Below the pieces are notes generated by a model. It had not been told where the DNA came from and ran no database searches. It worked only from the letters and a program-made list of their open reading frames with translations. From contig JAAEAF010006121.1 of the NCBI GenBank assembly GCA_011037195.1, positions 1 to 64,000 on the forward strand: a stretch of 64,000 nucleotides of DNA. Reading direction: 5' to 3'. Every line of letters starts with the position of its first letter. Positions within the stretch are counted from its first letter, which is position 1. The translations under genes were made by a program, and so were the position numbers. The stretch is from Triatoma infestans (Eukaryota; Arthropoda; Insecta; Hemiptera; Reduviidae). Below are positions 54,441 to 64,000 of this stretch, piece by piece.

Positions 54441-54647
54441 GGGGCAGGGGCAAGTGCCAACCAAGTTTGTGCTTCTCGCGAATTTTCTTTTTTGAAATAT
54501 TCTATTAACACACACGTACAGACAATTGCGAAAAACATTGTGTTCATATTAGCGGACCCCAAAACCTGTATTTCCTGATGAAAACTCAATTTCGAAAATC
54601 TGGCACGACGCAAATACTTCCTCTTACTTATTATTAAGAGGAAATAA

Positions 54648-54860
54648 ACATTTTTTTAGTTTGTATGTATATGTGTATGGGTTAACAGGATATAATCAAA
54701 ACCAAAAAATAGCAGGAAACTGATACACGAAGATTTCCGGTTAAATCCATCAACCGAAAGTGTTCAACTTAAGATGCATTTTTTTTTTTTTTTTTTAATA
54801 GTTTTTTGTGGATATTCTGGAATATGGTTCCAACGATTATCCTTATAACCTTTCTTACTA
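54648..54860 (-). repeat. Family A fragment, head-to-head with the preceding copy
   Basis: Starting at the shared hairpin AAGAGGAAATAAAC, the order is reversed: a TG-poor TATATGTGTATG stretch, ATTTCCGGTTAAATCCATC, AATATGGTTCCAACGATTATCC. This is a family A 3' half in minus orientation, abutting the plus copy. Confidence 0.45.
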
Positions 54861-55019
54861 ACTGGACATTAAGGAACTAACATGATCCAAAAAAAAAATT
54901 GATTTTTAGAGGGCTGCTGCGAAGCTGTTATTCTTAAAAATTTCTATGAAGTGACTACCTCAATAGAGTAGTTCTACCACCTATATATTAATAAAATACT
55001 ATAAATGAAGCCAATGGTG

Positions 55020-55160
55020 CCATCTAGGAGAAAAAGCAGATACCTCAAGTTCTCCTAGTGGCCGTAGGAACCCGCTGCCGGCGCGCTCTGCTCTTTTTGA
55101 AGAATCGAGAAGATTCTAGACCTTCTCCACCGGAATCTGAACCTTCTCCTAGGAGAGTTT
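55020..55160 (+). promoter_or_regulatory. GC-rich island with heat-shock-element-like motif
   Basis: Contains CGCTGCCGGCGCGCTCTGC, then AGAATCGAGAAGATTCTAGACC, i.e. alternating GAA/TTC units (GAAgaTTCtaGA), then further TTCTCC and TCTCCTAGGAGAG. Could be a promoter of an unseen transcript. No coding sequence follows within 300 bp. Low certainty. Confidence 0.25.
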
Positions 55161-55774
55161 TTCTTGTTACAACTAAATGTACGTTTATGAAAAGTGGACA
55201 AAGTGAACTTTTGTAGTTTTAAAACTGTGAATTAATTATTATTGTGTTTATTTAAATTTATTGTGTTTGCATTAAAGTGTTGGTTTTTTTTTGAATTTAG
55301 TGTATTTTATCGAACAAACCCACTTAAAACTAGTTGCACTAGCTGTTTAGAGGGAAAAAACGTTACAATACGTATCGAGTATGTTGCTGTAAATACATTA
55401 TTATCCTGTATTTATAAATTACAATAATTAAAAACAAAAAGTAATTATTTACTTCATTACACTGTGATATTTGTATTTTTCATATTTTCCATCTACTTTT
55501 CCAAGAAAAATAAATGAGTTAATGAAAAATAATATTAGGAAAGTGTTTTTCTTTACAGTAATAAAGAGTTATATTTTAGTCCGTTATTTAAAATTGTACC
55601 TAGTACAAATAAACCCTAGGTATAAATAAACTTTTCTATTTATTTAGTTTGTAATAAATAAAAAGTTAGAAAGATGATTCCACTAATTAGTTAGAGTGTC
55701 ACAGACAAACAAAACACATTGATCAGAACAGAACCAGCCGAGACTCTTGATTTTACCTTGCTTTTAGCAACATA

Positions 55775-55790
55775 CCCACACACACACACA

Positions 55791-55828
<38 letters not shown>
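55775..55828 (+). repeat. (AC)n microsatellite
   Basis: CA run of about 54 bp with one C insertion, not inside a recognised element. Confidence 0.9.
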
Positions 55829-55831
<3 letters not shown>

Positions 55832-56529
55832 CTCATACTTAGTCACTGACAGCCATCCATTTGTAGTATCGTTGAAATTTTAATACCAATTTGTGCAGCC
55901 CTCTAAGGGAATGAAAAAACATTTTTCCCTCCCTATAAAATTGGTCTGGCCTATTTACTACGAACAACAACACCCTATCAACTGACTGCCGTTACTCATT
56001 TTGGGCTTCACAATGGAAGTTACATCAATTTATTCTTAATTTTAGTATAAGCAAGCATCTTTTTTTCTTTCATAAAAAAACTTATTTTGATTTATTTTCA
56101 TTTTATTGTTTGCAGTTTTATTTATTATTTTAATATATTTAAAATTCTGCAGTAAGTTATTATTTTATTAATTTTTTTCCTTCATTTTGTTTAATATAAA
56201 ATCTGATAGAATACTAAAGAACTTCATTAGCGAATGATATGAGGGCGGTTGAAATCAAAGCCATTTTTATTCTATAATAATTCTGTTATAATCAATAATT
56301 AAACAATAAATATAATAATTATACAATAATTTATCAAATATTAATGCCTATCGCTAAATTCCAGATAGCATGGCAACTTTAGTGGAAGAAAGAAATGAAA
56401 GAAAATAAGAATTTTGAAAATAGTTTAGTGAAATAATTTTGTGAATTTTAGCTAGTTCAAAGGGTATATTTTAGTGAAAGGGATAGAGCCAGGTACTATA
56501 ATTTAGGTCAATGCTACTGAAGAGACAAA

Positions 56530-56910
56530 GGGACAAGAAACGTTAGGATAAGACAGTACACTCCTTCCAGACATACCAGCATTATTTGAAAGGATTTGAA
56601 CTAACAATTGGAAGGCATTCTTTCAAGACAGTCTGTGTTAGACATCCAATCAGAACACTTGTACTAGGAATCGCTATCTTAGCATCAGTGCCAGTCATAT
56701 ATAAAACATAGCTAGTTTCAGTATATTAATAAGCATATTACTGTGTTATTGAAAAGTATTTAACATTATTTAAAGATAATATATTTAATTTAATCTACCA
56801 GTGTTTTCTTAATTATTCTTATTACTTCTTTTTTCATTGAACAAGTCCTTTACAAAACCGCTCACGCCACAAGCCACTACTACCACTACTACAACACAAC
56901 TCATCAATTA
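56530..56910 (+). mobile_element. LTR-like repeat, family M, 5' end degraded
   Basis: Shares GACAGTCTGTGTTAGACATCC, CAGAACACTTGTACTAGG, CAGTGCCAGTCATATATAAAAC, TTTCAGTATATTAATAAGC and TTTACAAAACCGCTCACGCC with the other two copies. The TGTGATGGATGC start is not found. Confidence 0.55.
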
Positions 56911-57689
56911 CTTTTCACAATTCTCTATCATCATGCCCAAAATACTGGTATTTAAATTAGAGGCTAATTGAGAAGACTCAGATTTCCTGGAATCCACCTT
57001 AATTCTATTCTTCCAGAAAATATTTAAATTAAATTGTACAAAATTAAATTTATCTGTGCTGTTGCTCCAGGCAGAAGGAAACTGCTCTGTCTGAAGCAAG
57101 AGCTTGGTTACAGGGGCTAAACAAAAGAAGATCTGCGTGGCTTAGAGGGGTATGATATCTCTGATTTCGAGACTGAGCTCATTGGCATCATTGAATGCTG
57201 CTTTATGATGGAAGAGTTGCTGGGGGAAGTTAAAGAGCTGAGGTCGGAGCTCTAAATTAGTGGGTAATGTTCTTACTTCTTGCGCAGCGCTCCCTCTAGG
57301 GGCGGGCAACCCGGATATTTGTCCGGGGCGCCAAAATTTAGGAGCGCCATTTTTCACACATCGATTTTTTTTCTTTCGCTAAAAATTTACAGTGCGTAGC
57401 GTATTTATATTGTTTATGGCTGATAGCTAAAAATATTTACACTATTATTGAAAAATTAATGCAGAATTAGTAAAAGACGATGCTTGAACTTGTTTGAACA
57501 AGTATATACTTCTTTGAACAGAATAGCATTAGCACACAAACAGAGCGCTGCTTTAGCTTGTGATTTAAAATGCATAGACTTGCTTAAAAATATATGTATA
57601 TATTTTTAAGGGGAGGCAATTTGTTTTTATGTCCGGGGTGACTAGCTGGCGCTGTGCTCAGTGAAACAGAGTGGAATTTTTTTAGGTAA

Positions 57690-58165
57690 CCGGTCGGTTA
57701 TATGGTTCCGAGCCAGGAGTGGCCGTAACCAAACAATTTTACAGCAGGGGACTCAAACAATGGAGGAATAGAAAATTTGAGAAGGAGTGGAGAGACACGG
57801 AAGTGTGTTTCAAGGCTAAGAGTTTTATAAACGGTCTAAGATACGAGTACTTGATGTATCTGCTCTCCTGAAAAGGATAAAATTGAGAGTCTTCAGTAAG
57901 TGGCTAGCCAGCCAGCTATTTGCACAAAATTGGCAGGTCATCTAGTGCTTTGTGTCAGAATGGTGATGATGGAGTCATGGAAACTGTTTAACACTATCTA
58001 TGTCAGTATCCTCGCCAATACTAAGAGGTTCCACATATTTTGAAGGGCTACACACTCAAGGGAATTGGGAATTAAAGATATTTTTAGACCGGTTATTGCT
58101 GAGGGAGGCTTCTTAGAGTGGCGATTTTTTTTTGTTAATAATAATAATAATAATAATAACGCCCC
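57690..58165 (+). mobile_element. Non-LTR C-terminal remnant with (AAT)n tail
   Basis: TRGLKQWRNRKFEKEWRDTE-type sequence (QFYSRGLKQW near 57740), KAKSFINGLRYEYLM, then HLHKIGRSSSALCQNGDDGV and METVHYLCQCPRQY near 57930-58020, the C-terminal finger of RNase H LINEs. It ends in a clean AAT microsatellite at 58136-58160. (TAA)n tails are characteristic of I-clade elements. Confidence 0.65.
58136..58160 (+). repeat. (AAT)n microsatellite, LINE tail
   Basis: Seven to eight AAT units ending a LINE remnant. Confidence 0.85.
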
Positions 58166-58364
58166 ATTAATCATGATAATATCTTTGCAATTAGTAAGAT
58201 GCGAGAAAATTAATAGAACCTTTTCGGAATTATTCCAAATCTCAGAATCCTTATCCTTAAAAGCGCACTTCTTTTCATGAAACCTATATTCATTTAATTT
58301 AGATTTAGGATATAGTTAACATAAATGCAAAAATGTCAACCCTTTATTAAAATGCTATTCAGTA

Positions 58365-58615
58365 CAATTTATAGTTGCACCACTTATATACTCATATAAT
58401 ATATGATAACGTATACTCCAAAAATATATATAAAAAAAATCGCATTAAACTGAAAAAAGCTCGGGTTGTTGGATTTTGAACGTAAAATATAACAAGTTTC
58501 TTCCTGAGATATTTGCTTTTTGAGATTCAATATATTTCTTCGTTGTCATGGATACTCCAAACATATATTTCTGGTGAAAAATCTATTGCTATATTTCTTC
58601 TTAATTCAGTAAGAA
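58365..58615 (+). repeat. Family A 3'-half, degenerate
   Basis: AAAAAAATCGCATTAAACTG, then AGCTCGGGTTGTTGGATTTTGAACG, then ACATATATTTCTGGTGAAAAATC follow the order of the family A 3' half. The microsatellite and hairpin are lost. Confidence 0.4.
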
Positions 58616-59439
58616 ATTATAAGAAAGTCAAAGTGAAAAGGACACATTCTGAGAAAGTAAGAGAAAACCATAAAATTCAGCTTGGATATAGAGCTTTCCT
58701 GATGAGGATTAAAGCTTTTCTAACTGTAAATCACATAACTGATAAATGCCCCCGGGCTCAGATGGATGGATTAACGTATCAATAAATACCAAAGCAATCA
58801 AAAATTTTTTACTATAATGTTTATAAAAATAAAAAAGAATAAATTTACATTCAACTATTAAAAATTTTAAGTTAAATCCGTTGGTAATGTATAATTTCAG
58901 GATTATATGACATAATAAAACAAAGCTTTGTATTTTCAGTTTTAGGACGGCTGTATTCAAAGAAGAACCTGTTGTAATAATAAAACAAACTGAATAAACG
59001 AGCCAACCTTTTGGAGGTTAAATACCACACCCCCTCTCCAGTGCTCTGGCTTTGTTTTTTCCTCATCCAAATGTACACACACCCACACACACACACACAC
59101 AAGTGAAATATCCAGCCGTACTCACAGTTCTATTTCCTAACTTAATTAAAACAGCAAAGCGTAATAAAACTTTCAGCCTGTTTAACGCGTCAACTTGCTT
59201 ATTTCCTTTCGCATATCTCGCTGCAAACTCCCTCCTACATTGGAAAAAAAAATTATTAGAGTTTTTCTCATTGTGGCAATTATATAGCCATGGCAATGGA
59301 AATTAAGAGGAATTCCTAAGGAAATGAGATTTTTTTCCAAGTTGTATGGAAACTCGAAGCTTGGTTTTTCCCTGCCAAAATACAGTTACAATTTTTCTGA
59401 AAATTTAAATTTTTCTCTTGATTTGTGTGAATTTTTCTT
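58616..59439. other. No recognised feature
   Basis: AT-rich with a short CA run near 59080-59101. Small frames only. Confidence 0.5.
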
Positions 59440-60670
59440 TCTCTTATAATCTCCGGATGGGGTGACCTACATAAAACTAACGTTTATTACGTTCTCTTAC
59501 TATGATTCTTGCATCTTGGGAAAGCAGGAGTAAACTTAACAACGCTTTAGTAACTAATTGACTTATTTACGGGGTTCAAATATGGGGTTTAAGATATCTC
59601 GAAAAAATAGAATATGCACATTTAAATTTGTTTAAGAAAATGTTTTCTCTAAACAGAAGTACTCCTTTATGGTTAATTAGTATGGAGTTTAACATATCTA
59701 ATTCTAGTTATAAAGTTCTCAAATTAACCCTGAAATGGATATCTAAATTGTTATTTATGGGAGATACTAGATTCCAAAACTCTGTTTACTTAGACTGAGG
59801 TATTATCACGAAAAGAAGCCCTCCTTGAAATACAACTGGTATACTCAGGTGGTAAATATCTTCAAACAAATAAATGAAGATAGCTTACTATCCGATTTGG
59901 ACCCAAAAAATTTTAAATAGAAAACTGTACTTGTGCTGAATACCTACAGGCAATACTTTTTAAATAAGGACTATGAGTGCCTTGTATTCCAGTAAATATA
60001 ACCTTCAGTATCTACAATTTTTTGACCCTATTCCTGATGTACAGCAATACCTACAGATAGACACTCCTTTTGCAGTTACCAAGTTATGGGCACAAATTAG
60101 GCTATCCAGTGTTTATTATATAAAATTTACGATCAACGATCTCCGTTATTTGATCAGCCCCAAACACAAGTGTACAGTTTGTAATAGGGACGCGTTTGAA
60201 GACCTCTTCCACTTATTTGTCTCATGCCCAATTTACGATGATGTCCATAGACACCTTATTCCCTTTATTAGAAACATACCTCCTAACGACTTCCCTAAAA
60301 TTTTCCGCTCTCCAGACTCCTATACTTGTAAACACATTTATTATTATGTTTGTAATATAATGAAGATTAGAGCATTCATTATGAATGACTACTTTAATAC
60401 TTACTGTTATGTGTAAAGCAACTTTTAATTTTTACTTATATTCTGAATCCAATTAACAAAAAAAATATATATATAGTTATTCTTTCTTTTTTGTAAAATT
60501 TGTTCTTATTTCGTTCGTTTATAAGTTTCCATTTTATTTCTTTTTTTATCATTGTATTTGTATGTCATGTATTTGTACTTTATATTTTGTATGCCATGTA
60601 GAGCCAACTCGATTTGTATGGGGAACTCTCCAAAAAGAAATTACAAATAAATAAAAATAAAATAAAATAC
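59440..60670 (+). mobile_element. Non-LTR retrotransposon 3' part
   Basis: Frames: GVQIWGLRYLEKIEYAHLNL, FKKMFSLNRSTPLWLISMEF, LKWISKLLFMGDTRFQNSVY at 59573-59795, a frameshift after NKD at 59970, and a clean 147-codon frame at 59973-60416. The last carries the terminal finger CTVCNRDAFEDLFHLFVSCP. The 3' UTR ends ATTACAAATAAATAAAAATA at about 60660. The YGxxxWG start is the usual post-RT region of several LINE clades. The clade is not assigned. Confidence 0.75.
59973..60416 (+). pseudogene. LINE C-terminal zinc-finger region (147 codons)
   Basis: Open frame after a frameshift. Holds LSSVYYIKFTINDLRYLISP, then CTVCNRDAFEDLFHLFVSCP with C-x2-C ... H-x4-C spacing, then an Ile/Tyr-rich end. The Met at 59973 is unlikely to be a genuine start because homology continues upstream in another frame. 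It would be the nucleic-acid-binding C-terminus of ORF2. Confidence 0.7.
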
Positions 60671-60939
60671 TATTATTCTTACGCAGGTACCAAGCTAATC
60701 TTCTCTGTATCGTTCCCTGTACATGCATTGCCAAAGCAAATAATTATTTACCATTTCAACCCATTTAAAGTACTTATTGTAATGTTAGTGTTATTTGACA
60801 AAATGACTTTTAAATATATTAGAACATTAGTTCATTAACAGATTAAACAAATACAATTAAAAGGAATAATAACAAAAAAATCAAGGTTGTGACAGGACCA
60901 AAGAATCTTTCTAATATATCAGGGTATTAACTATTCAAT

Positions 60940-61615
60940 ACTTTTTAGATGGAATTAGCGGCACTGAAGGCTCTTGGGGCATTCAGAATTACTTCTTCCC
61001 TAGTAAGGGAGTGTAGAGACTCCCTGGAGGCGCTCTTCTAACAGGCAATGAACTAGTCGACCAACTGACCAGGAATGAAGTGAACACCCCTTTCTGTGGG
61101 CCGGAACCTGTTCTGGGAATAGCTAAAAGTATGGCGAGCGCGTCTCTGCGAGCGTGGACTCGGAGAGAACATAATCGTCACTGGAGGCTAAATACTGGGG
61201 CAAAACACAGCAAAAGGGTTATCCCGGAGCTGTGTAAAAGAAGAACCAGAGAGACCCTGGGTCTAAGCAGGTATCAGATTTGTCTGATAACAGGCCTGTT
61301 TACTAGGGCACGGTATGTTCAAGAAACATCTGCACAAGATGGGATTATTTGATTCGTAGCCCTTGTGTAGGCTGTGCCAAGAGGAGGAGGAGACGGCCTC
61401 TCATCTGTTGTTTGATTGCGTCGCAATCGGCAGAATGAAATATGAGATATTCGGCACGTTGAGACCGGAGGAAATCGTACTTCAAGAAGGTCCTGGACCT
61501 CATAAAGAGGGGAGGATTCCTCTACTAGACATTTAGGGGTTGGCACAATAAGCCTCAATGGGCTGGCTGCAGTGCCTTTCTTAGAGTCCCAACCCGGTGT
61601 CATTCTATTCTATTC
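60940..61615 (+). mobile_element. RNase H LINE 3' part with TTCTA-repeat tail
   Basis: MNTPFCGPEPVLGIAKSMAS near 61080 (compare LGPEPFCGISDQF in the LINE at 10740), TLGLSRYQICLITGLFTRAR near 61255, a broken finger (LCRLCQEEEETASHLLFDC across frames near 61355-61420), 3' UTR with CACAATAAGCCTCAATGGGC and a tail TTCTATTCTATTCTA. The finger frame is shifted. Same group as the other RNase H LINEs but a different family. Confidence 0.7.
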
Positions 61616-61937
61616 TAAAGGGAATTACATAAAATTGTATACAAATTATGATACATATGGTAATTAACATGTAGGACTTACATAAAGTAGTAAATGACTG
61701 TACGTACATTCTTTGTCATAAAGTCTCATACACTTACTAACTCTGATAGAATCCCCCTTCTCAATTCTACCACAGCGCCACCATCCAATAAATCTACTTC
61801 AAGCGGAATAATGTCACAGCTTTACGCCCTTGCTTCGGAAATCAGAACACCGGGTTCGATGGAGTTTCTGACATAACTGATGAATAGTCTTAGATTTCCA
61901 AGAATAACTTTTGCATCCTCCAGGTAGTATTAGATTA

Positions 61938-62539
61938 GTTGTTGTGGTGGTTGGTTCCGCAGAGCTGGAAAGCATCAGAGATATTTTCCGTGGTAGCCTG
62001 GTTCATTTTATGGTCGTTGACCGGTTCGGGCGTTCGCCCATTTTCAGGATGCGTTTGTCAGACAGTATGATAACACAGACTTGCGCAGAGCAAAATTCTC
62101 TTTACACACTGTCTGGTCTTTTTAATTGTATTTAAAACTTAACTCTTAAACTAGGTCAAGAGGGGTATGGTGATGGTACCTGAGTAGGAAAAAGGAACAC
62201 GTGTTTGGGTCTAAGATTATACTCCCTCCAACAACAGAGTTTAAGATTAGCCCCCCACATGTTAGGTGTTTCCATTTTAAGAAACATTTGCCCCTTTAAC
62301 AACCCAAACACGTGTTCCTTTTTCCCACTCAGGTACAATCACCATACCCCTCTTGACCTAGTTTAAGAGTTTAGTTTCAAATACAATTAAAAAATACCAG
62401 TTAATGTGTAAACTGAATTTGCTCTGTGCAAGTCTGTGTTATCACACTGTCTGACGAACGCATCCTGAAGATTGGCGAACTCCTGAAACCGGTCGATGAC
62501 CACAAAATGAACCAGGGTACCACGGAAAATGTCTCTGCT
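61938..62539. mobile_element. Family B palindrome, longest copy (602 bp)
   Basis: Bounded by TATTAGATTA at 61928-61937 and 62540-62549. The 5' end reads GTTGTTGTGGTGGTTGGTTCC. The arms carry GTGGTAGCCTGGTTCATTTT and its complement. In addition the interior folds: CTAGGTCAAGAGGGGTATGG near 62152 pairs with its complement at 62339, and AAGGAACACGTGTTTGGG near 62190 pairs with CCCAAACACGTGTTCCTT near 62304. Most of the element is therefore one long hairpin. Hammerhead-like cores in both arms are degraded. Confidence 0.85.
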
Positions 62540-62549
62540 TATTAGATTA

Positions 62550-63052
62550 ATTCTTCAGGTTGGTTTGAGATTACTGATAATACAAATGGAATTTCCCTCT
62601 AGGTGTGCAGTCATTTGGGGGTAGGTAGTGTCACCACAAGTACGATCCACCTCATACGGGCCAATGTATAATTTATGATATTATAAATTATACATTATGA
62701 TATTTAATTATCATTATGATATTTATTTATCATTCTAAGGTATTTTTATTAACAAGTTTACCAGAACTAAATCCTCTTTTTGGTTGTGTAATTTACGAGC
62801 AATTTTGAAAGTTTCTTGATAATGTTTGCTAGCCCGTGATATATTTATCGTTGATTTATGTATTTCTTTTTTTTTTTTTAATATTGTGATCTAATATCTT
62901 TCGCGGTACCTTAAAACCACTTAATCCTTCTAATACGTTTTAAAAATGGCGATTGAAAAACTTTTTACATTGACAGATTTGACACTTTTTTTTTCTTTTT
63001 TTTTTATAGATATATTTGGGATACTTTACATTCTTTGTAAAACTTCTAAAAA
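62550..63052. other. No recognised feature
   Basis: AT-rich with local TATTTATCATTATGATATT repeats at 62640-62730. Confidence 0.45.
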
Positions 63053-63281
63053 GGGAAGGGAATAGCTAAGTGGTTAGCGTACCATGTGGAGGACCCGGGT
63101 TCGAGTCCAGCTGTGCTACCCTTAGATTTTTTCTTCCTAGGAGCCTCTACAACTCACTGTCCGGTGACGGACAGTGTTGTCTGTAACGAGAGAACACTGT
63201 CCGGATGCCGGCAGTGCACTGAGAAAGCTCCGGGCGCCAATGACCTTAGATGTCGACGCGCCTTAAATTAAAAAAAAAAAC
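63053..63281 (+). mobile_element. tRNA-derived SINE (family E) with poly-A tail
   Basis: TAGCTAAGTGGTTAGCG, GGTTCGAGTCC, GTCCGGTGACGGACAGTG, GACGCGCC and an A11 tail. Flanked approximately by CTTCTAAAA and CTCTAAAA. The anticodon-arm region is slightly deleted compared with 20991. Confidence 0.8.
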
Positions 63282-64000
63282 TCTAAAACACTTAGAACAA
63301 AATACTTATTGAATGTTTCAGCACCTGCCATAAGGCGAAGTCCAGGCGAGTGGCTAAGATTGAATGTTCCTCAGTTTAATACTGCTGCAGATTGAGCCAC
63401 AGGAAGCTCAGACCTCATGCCCTGGATTACAGTGTATTGCCAATGCAAATAGTATTATATAAATATTTTAATAAAACATTTTTTAAATGGCAATGATTTT
63501 AAAGAAATTATTTAAATTGTAATAAATGGAACACGTTAATAAAATGATGTAAACAGGATTTGGCGCCACAGATATTCTTTGGTATATTTAAATCAATACA
63601 TGTGGAAGGAGAATATTATATTGGTTAGCACAGATTGCAGATAGAAATTGAATATTTTACGCTGTAATCCAGCAGACAACATTTGAAATAATATAATGTC
63701 ATGGATTCCTAATCCGAAACATCCGAAAATCATTTTTTTTCTGGTAGAATTTCTTAAGTATAAAGGGAATTGTATTACTCCTTTTCGTGAAAATTCCAAA
63801 AACAATTTGGATCCTTATTTTGTAAAGTCGCAGTTACGGTTAACAGAATTCATCAAATTTGGAATTCTAGCAATGCTTCTAAAGTACATCATTATTAAAT
63901 TGCTGGTGGAACCATACATTGTACTGAAGTAGTGCTTTAGTGGAAATCTGAACGTTACTCTTAACTCAGAAACCATCAAATGTCAATATTTTCTTGGAGA
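63282..64000. other. No recognised feature
   Basis: AT-rich. The 78-codon frame at 63696-63932 runs to near the window end, but no motif supports it. Confidence 0.4.

Larger units (their letters stand above)
53338..54650 (+). mobile_element. Family A copy split by a Jockey fragment and another tail
   Basis: The 5' end (TCTGATGTGAAACACTCACAC then TTCTTACTCCTG) is at 53338-53390. The 3' end, with CACACACGTACAGAC, CCTGTATTTCCTGATGAAAAC and CTTCCTCTTACTTATTATTAAG-AGG, is at 54510-54650. A Jockey segment and an A-tailed piece lie between. I infer one interrupted copy, but two separate fragments are also possible. Confidence 0.5.
54861..56529. other. Mostly unannotated
   Basis: Holds the GC island at 55020-55160 and the CA run at 55775-55828. 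Otherwise AT-rich and unrecognised. Confidence 0.45.

Noticed and set aside
1..64000. CRISPR array, operon, or bacterial-type system
   Set aside because: No regularly spaced direct repeats and no compact gene clusters. The content is eukaryotic transposons.

Overview
The window is AT-rich eukaryotic DNA, most likely from an arthropod and probably an insect. The reasons are its mix of Jockey-type and RNase H-bearing non-LTR elements, mariner, PIF/Harbinger, Gypsy and BEL/Pao remnants, tRNA-derived SINEs and Penelope-type hammerhead motifs, and the absence of any operon-like gene packing. I cannot name the species. It is a repeat-dominated, gene-poor stretch.

Host gene content: one convincing host coding segment is visible, the terminal exon at 7002-8569 (+). 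It opens at a good splice acceptor and encodes about 521 Asn/Lys/Asp/Glu-rich residues that I do not recognise. All other coding similarity belongs to decayed mobile elements.

Layout. 0.2-4.2 kb: two copies of repeat family A (about 1 kb, possibly Helentron-like), with families C and B nested together at 1.9-2.6 kb and a Jockey tail. 5.7-6.5 kb: Gypsy-type LTR pieces. 7.0-8.6 kb: the host exon. 9.1-9.4 kb: a tRNA-like SINE with an 11-bp target duplication. 10.1-14 kb: a Jockey copy (-) split by an RNase H LINE (+), followed by an RTE-like fragment. 16-20.6 kb: a family C palindrome, a BEL/Pao end, a full family A copy. 20.8-28.4 kb: SINEs, two internally deleted mariners and a Jockey tail carrying two insertions. 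28.4-31.3 kb: family A interrupted by an RTE-like LINE that is itself interrupted by a family B palindrome. 33.5-35.5 kb: LINE inside LINE. 36.9-39.3 kb: an internally deleted Gypsy. 40-42 kb: family A and an RNase H LINE. 44.5-50.4 kb: solo LTRs of a second LTR family, RTE and Jockey fragments, a tandem LTR duplication. 50.9-52.7 kb: family A split by a Harbinger remnant. 53.3-54.9 kb: Jockey and family A. 56.5-61.6 kb: an LTR and three LINE tails. 61.9-62.5 kb: a 602-bp near-complete palindrome. 63.05 kb: a SINE.

The most interesting signal is a group of oriented palindromic elements (families B and C) plus a third fragment (K). They are flanked by 10-14 bp target duplications and carry hammerhead-ribozyme-like cores of the small Penelope-associated type. 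All statements come from reading the sequence by eye; no alignment, folding or database search was run.
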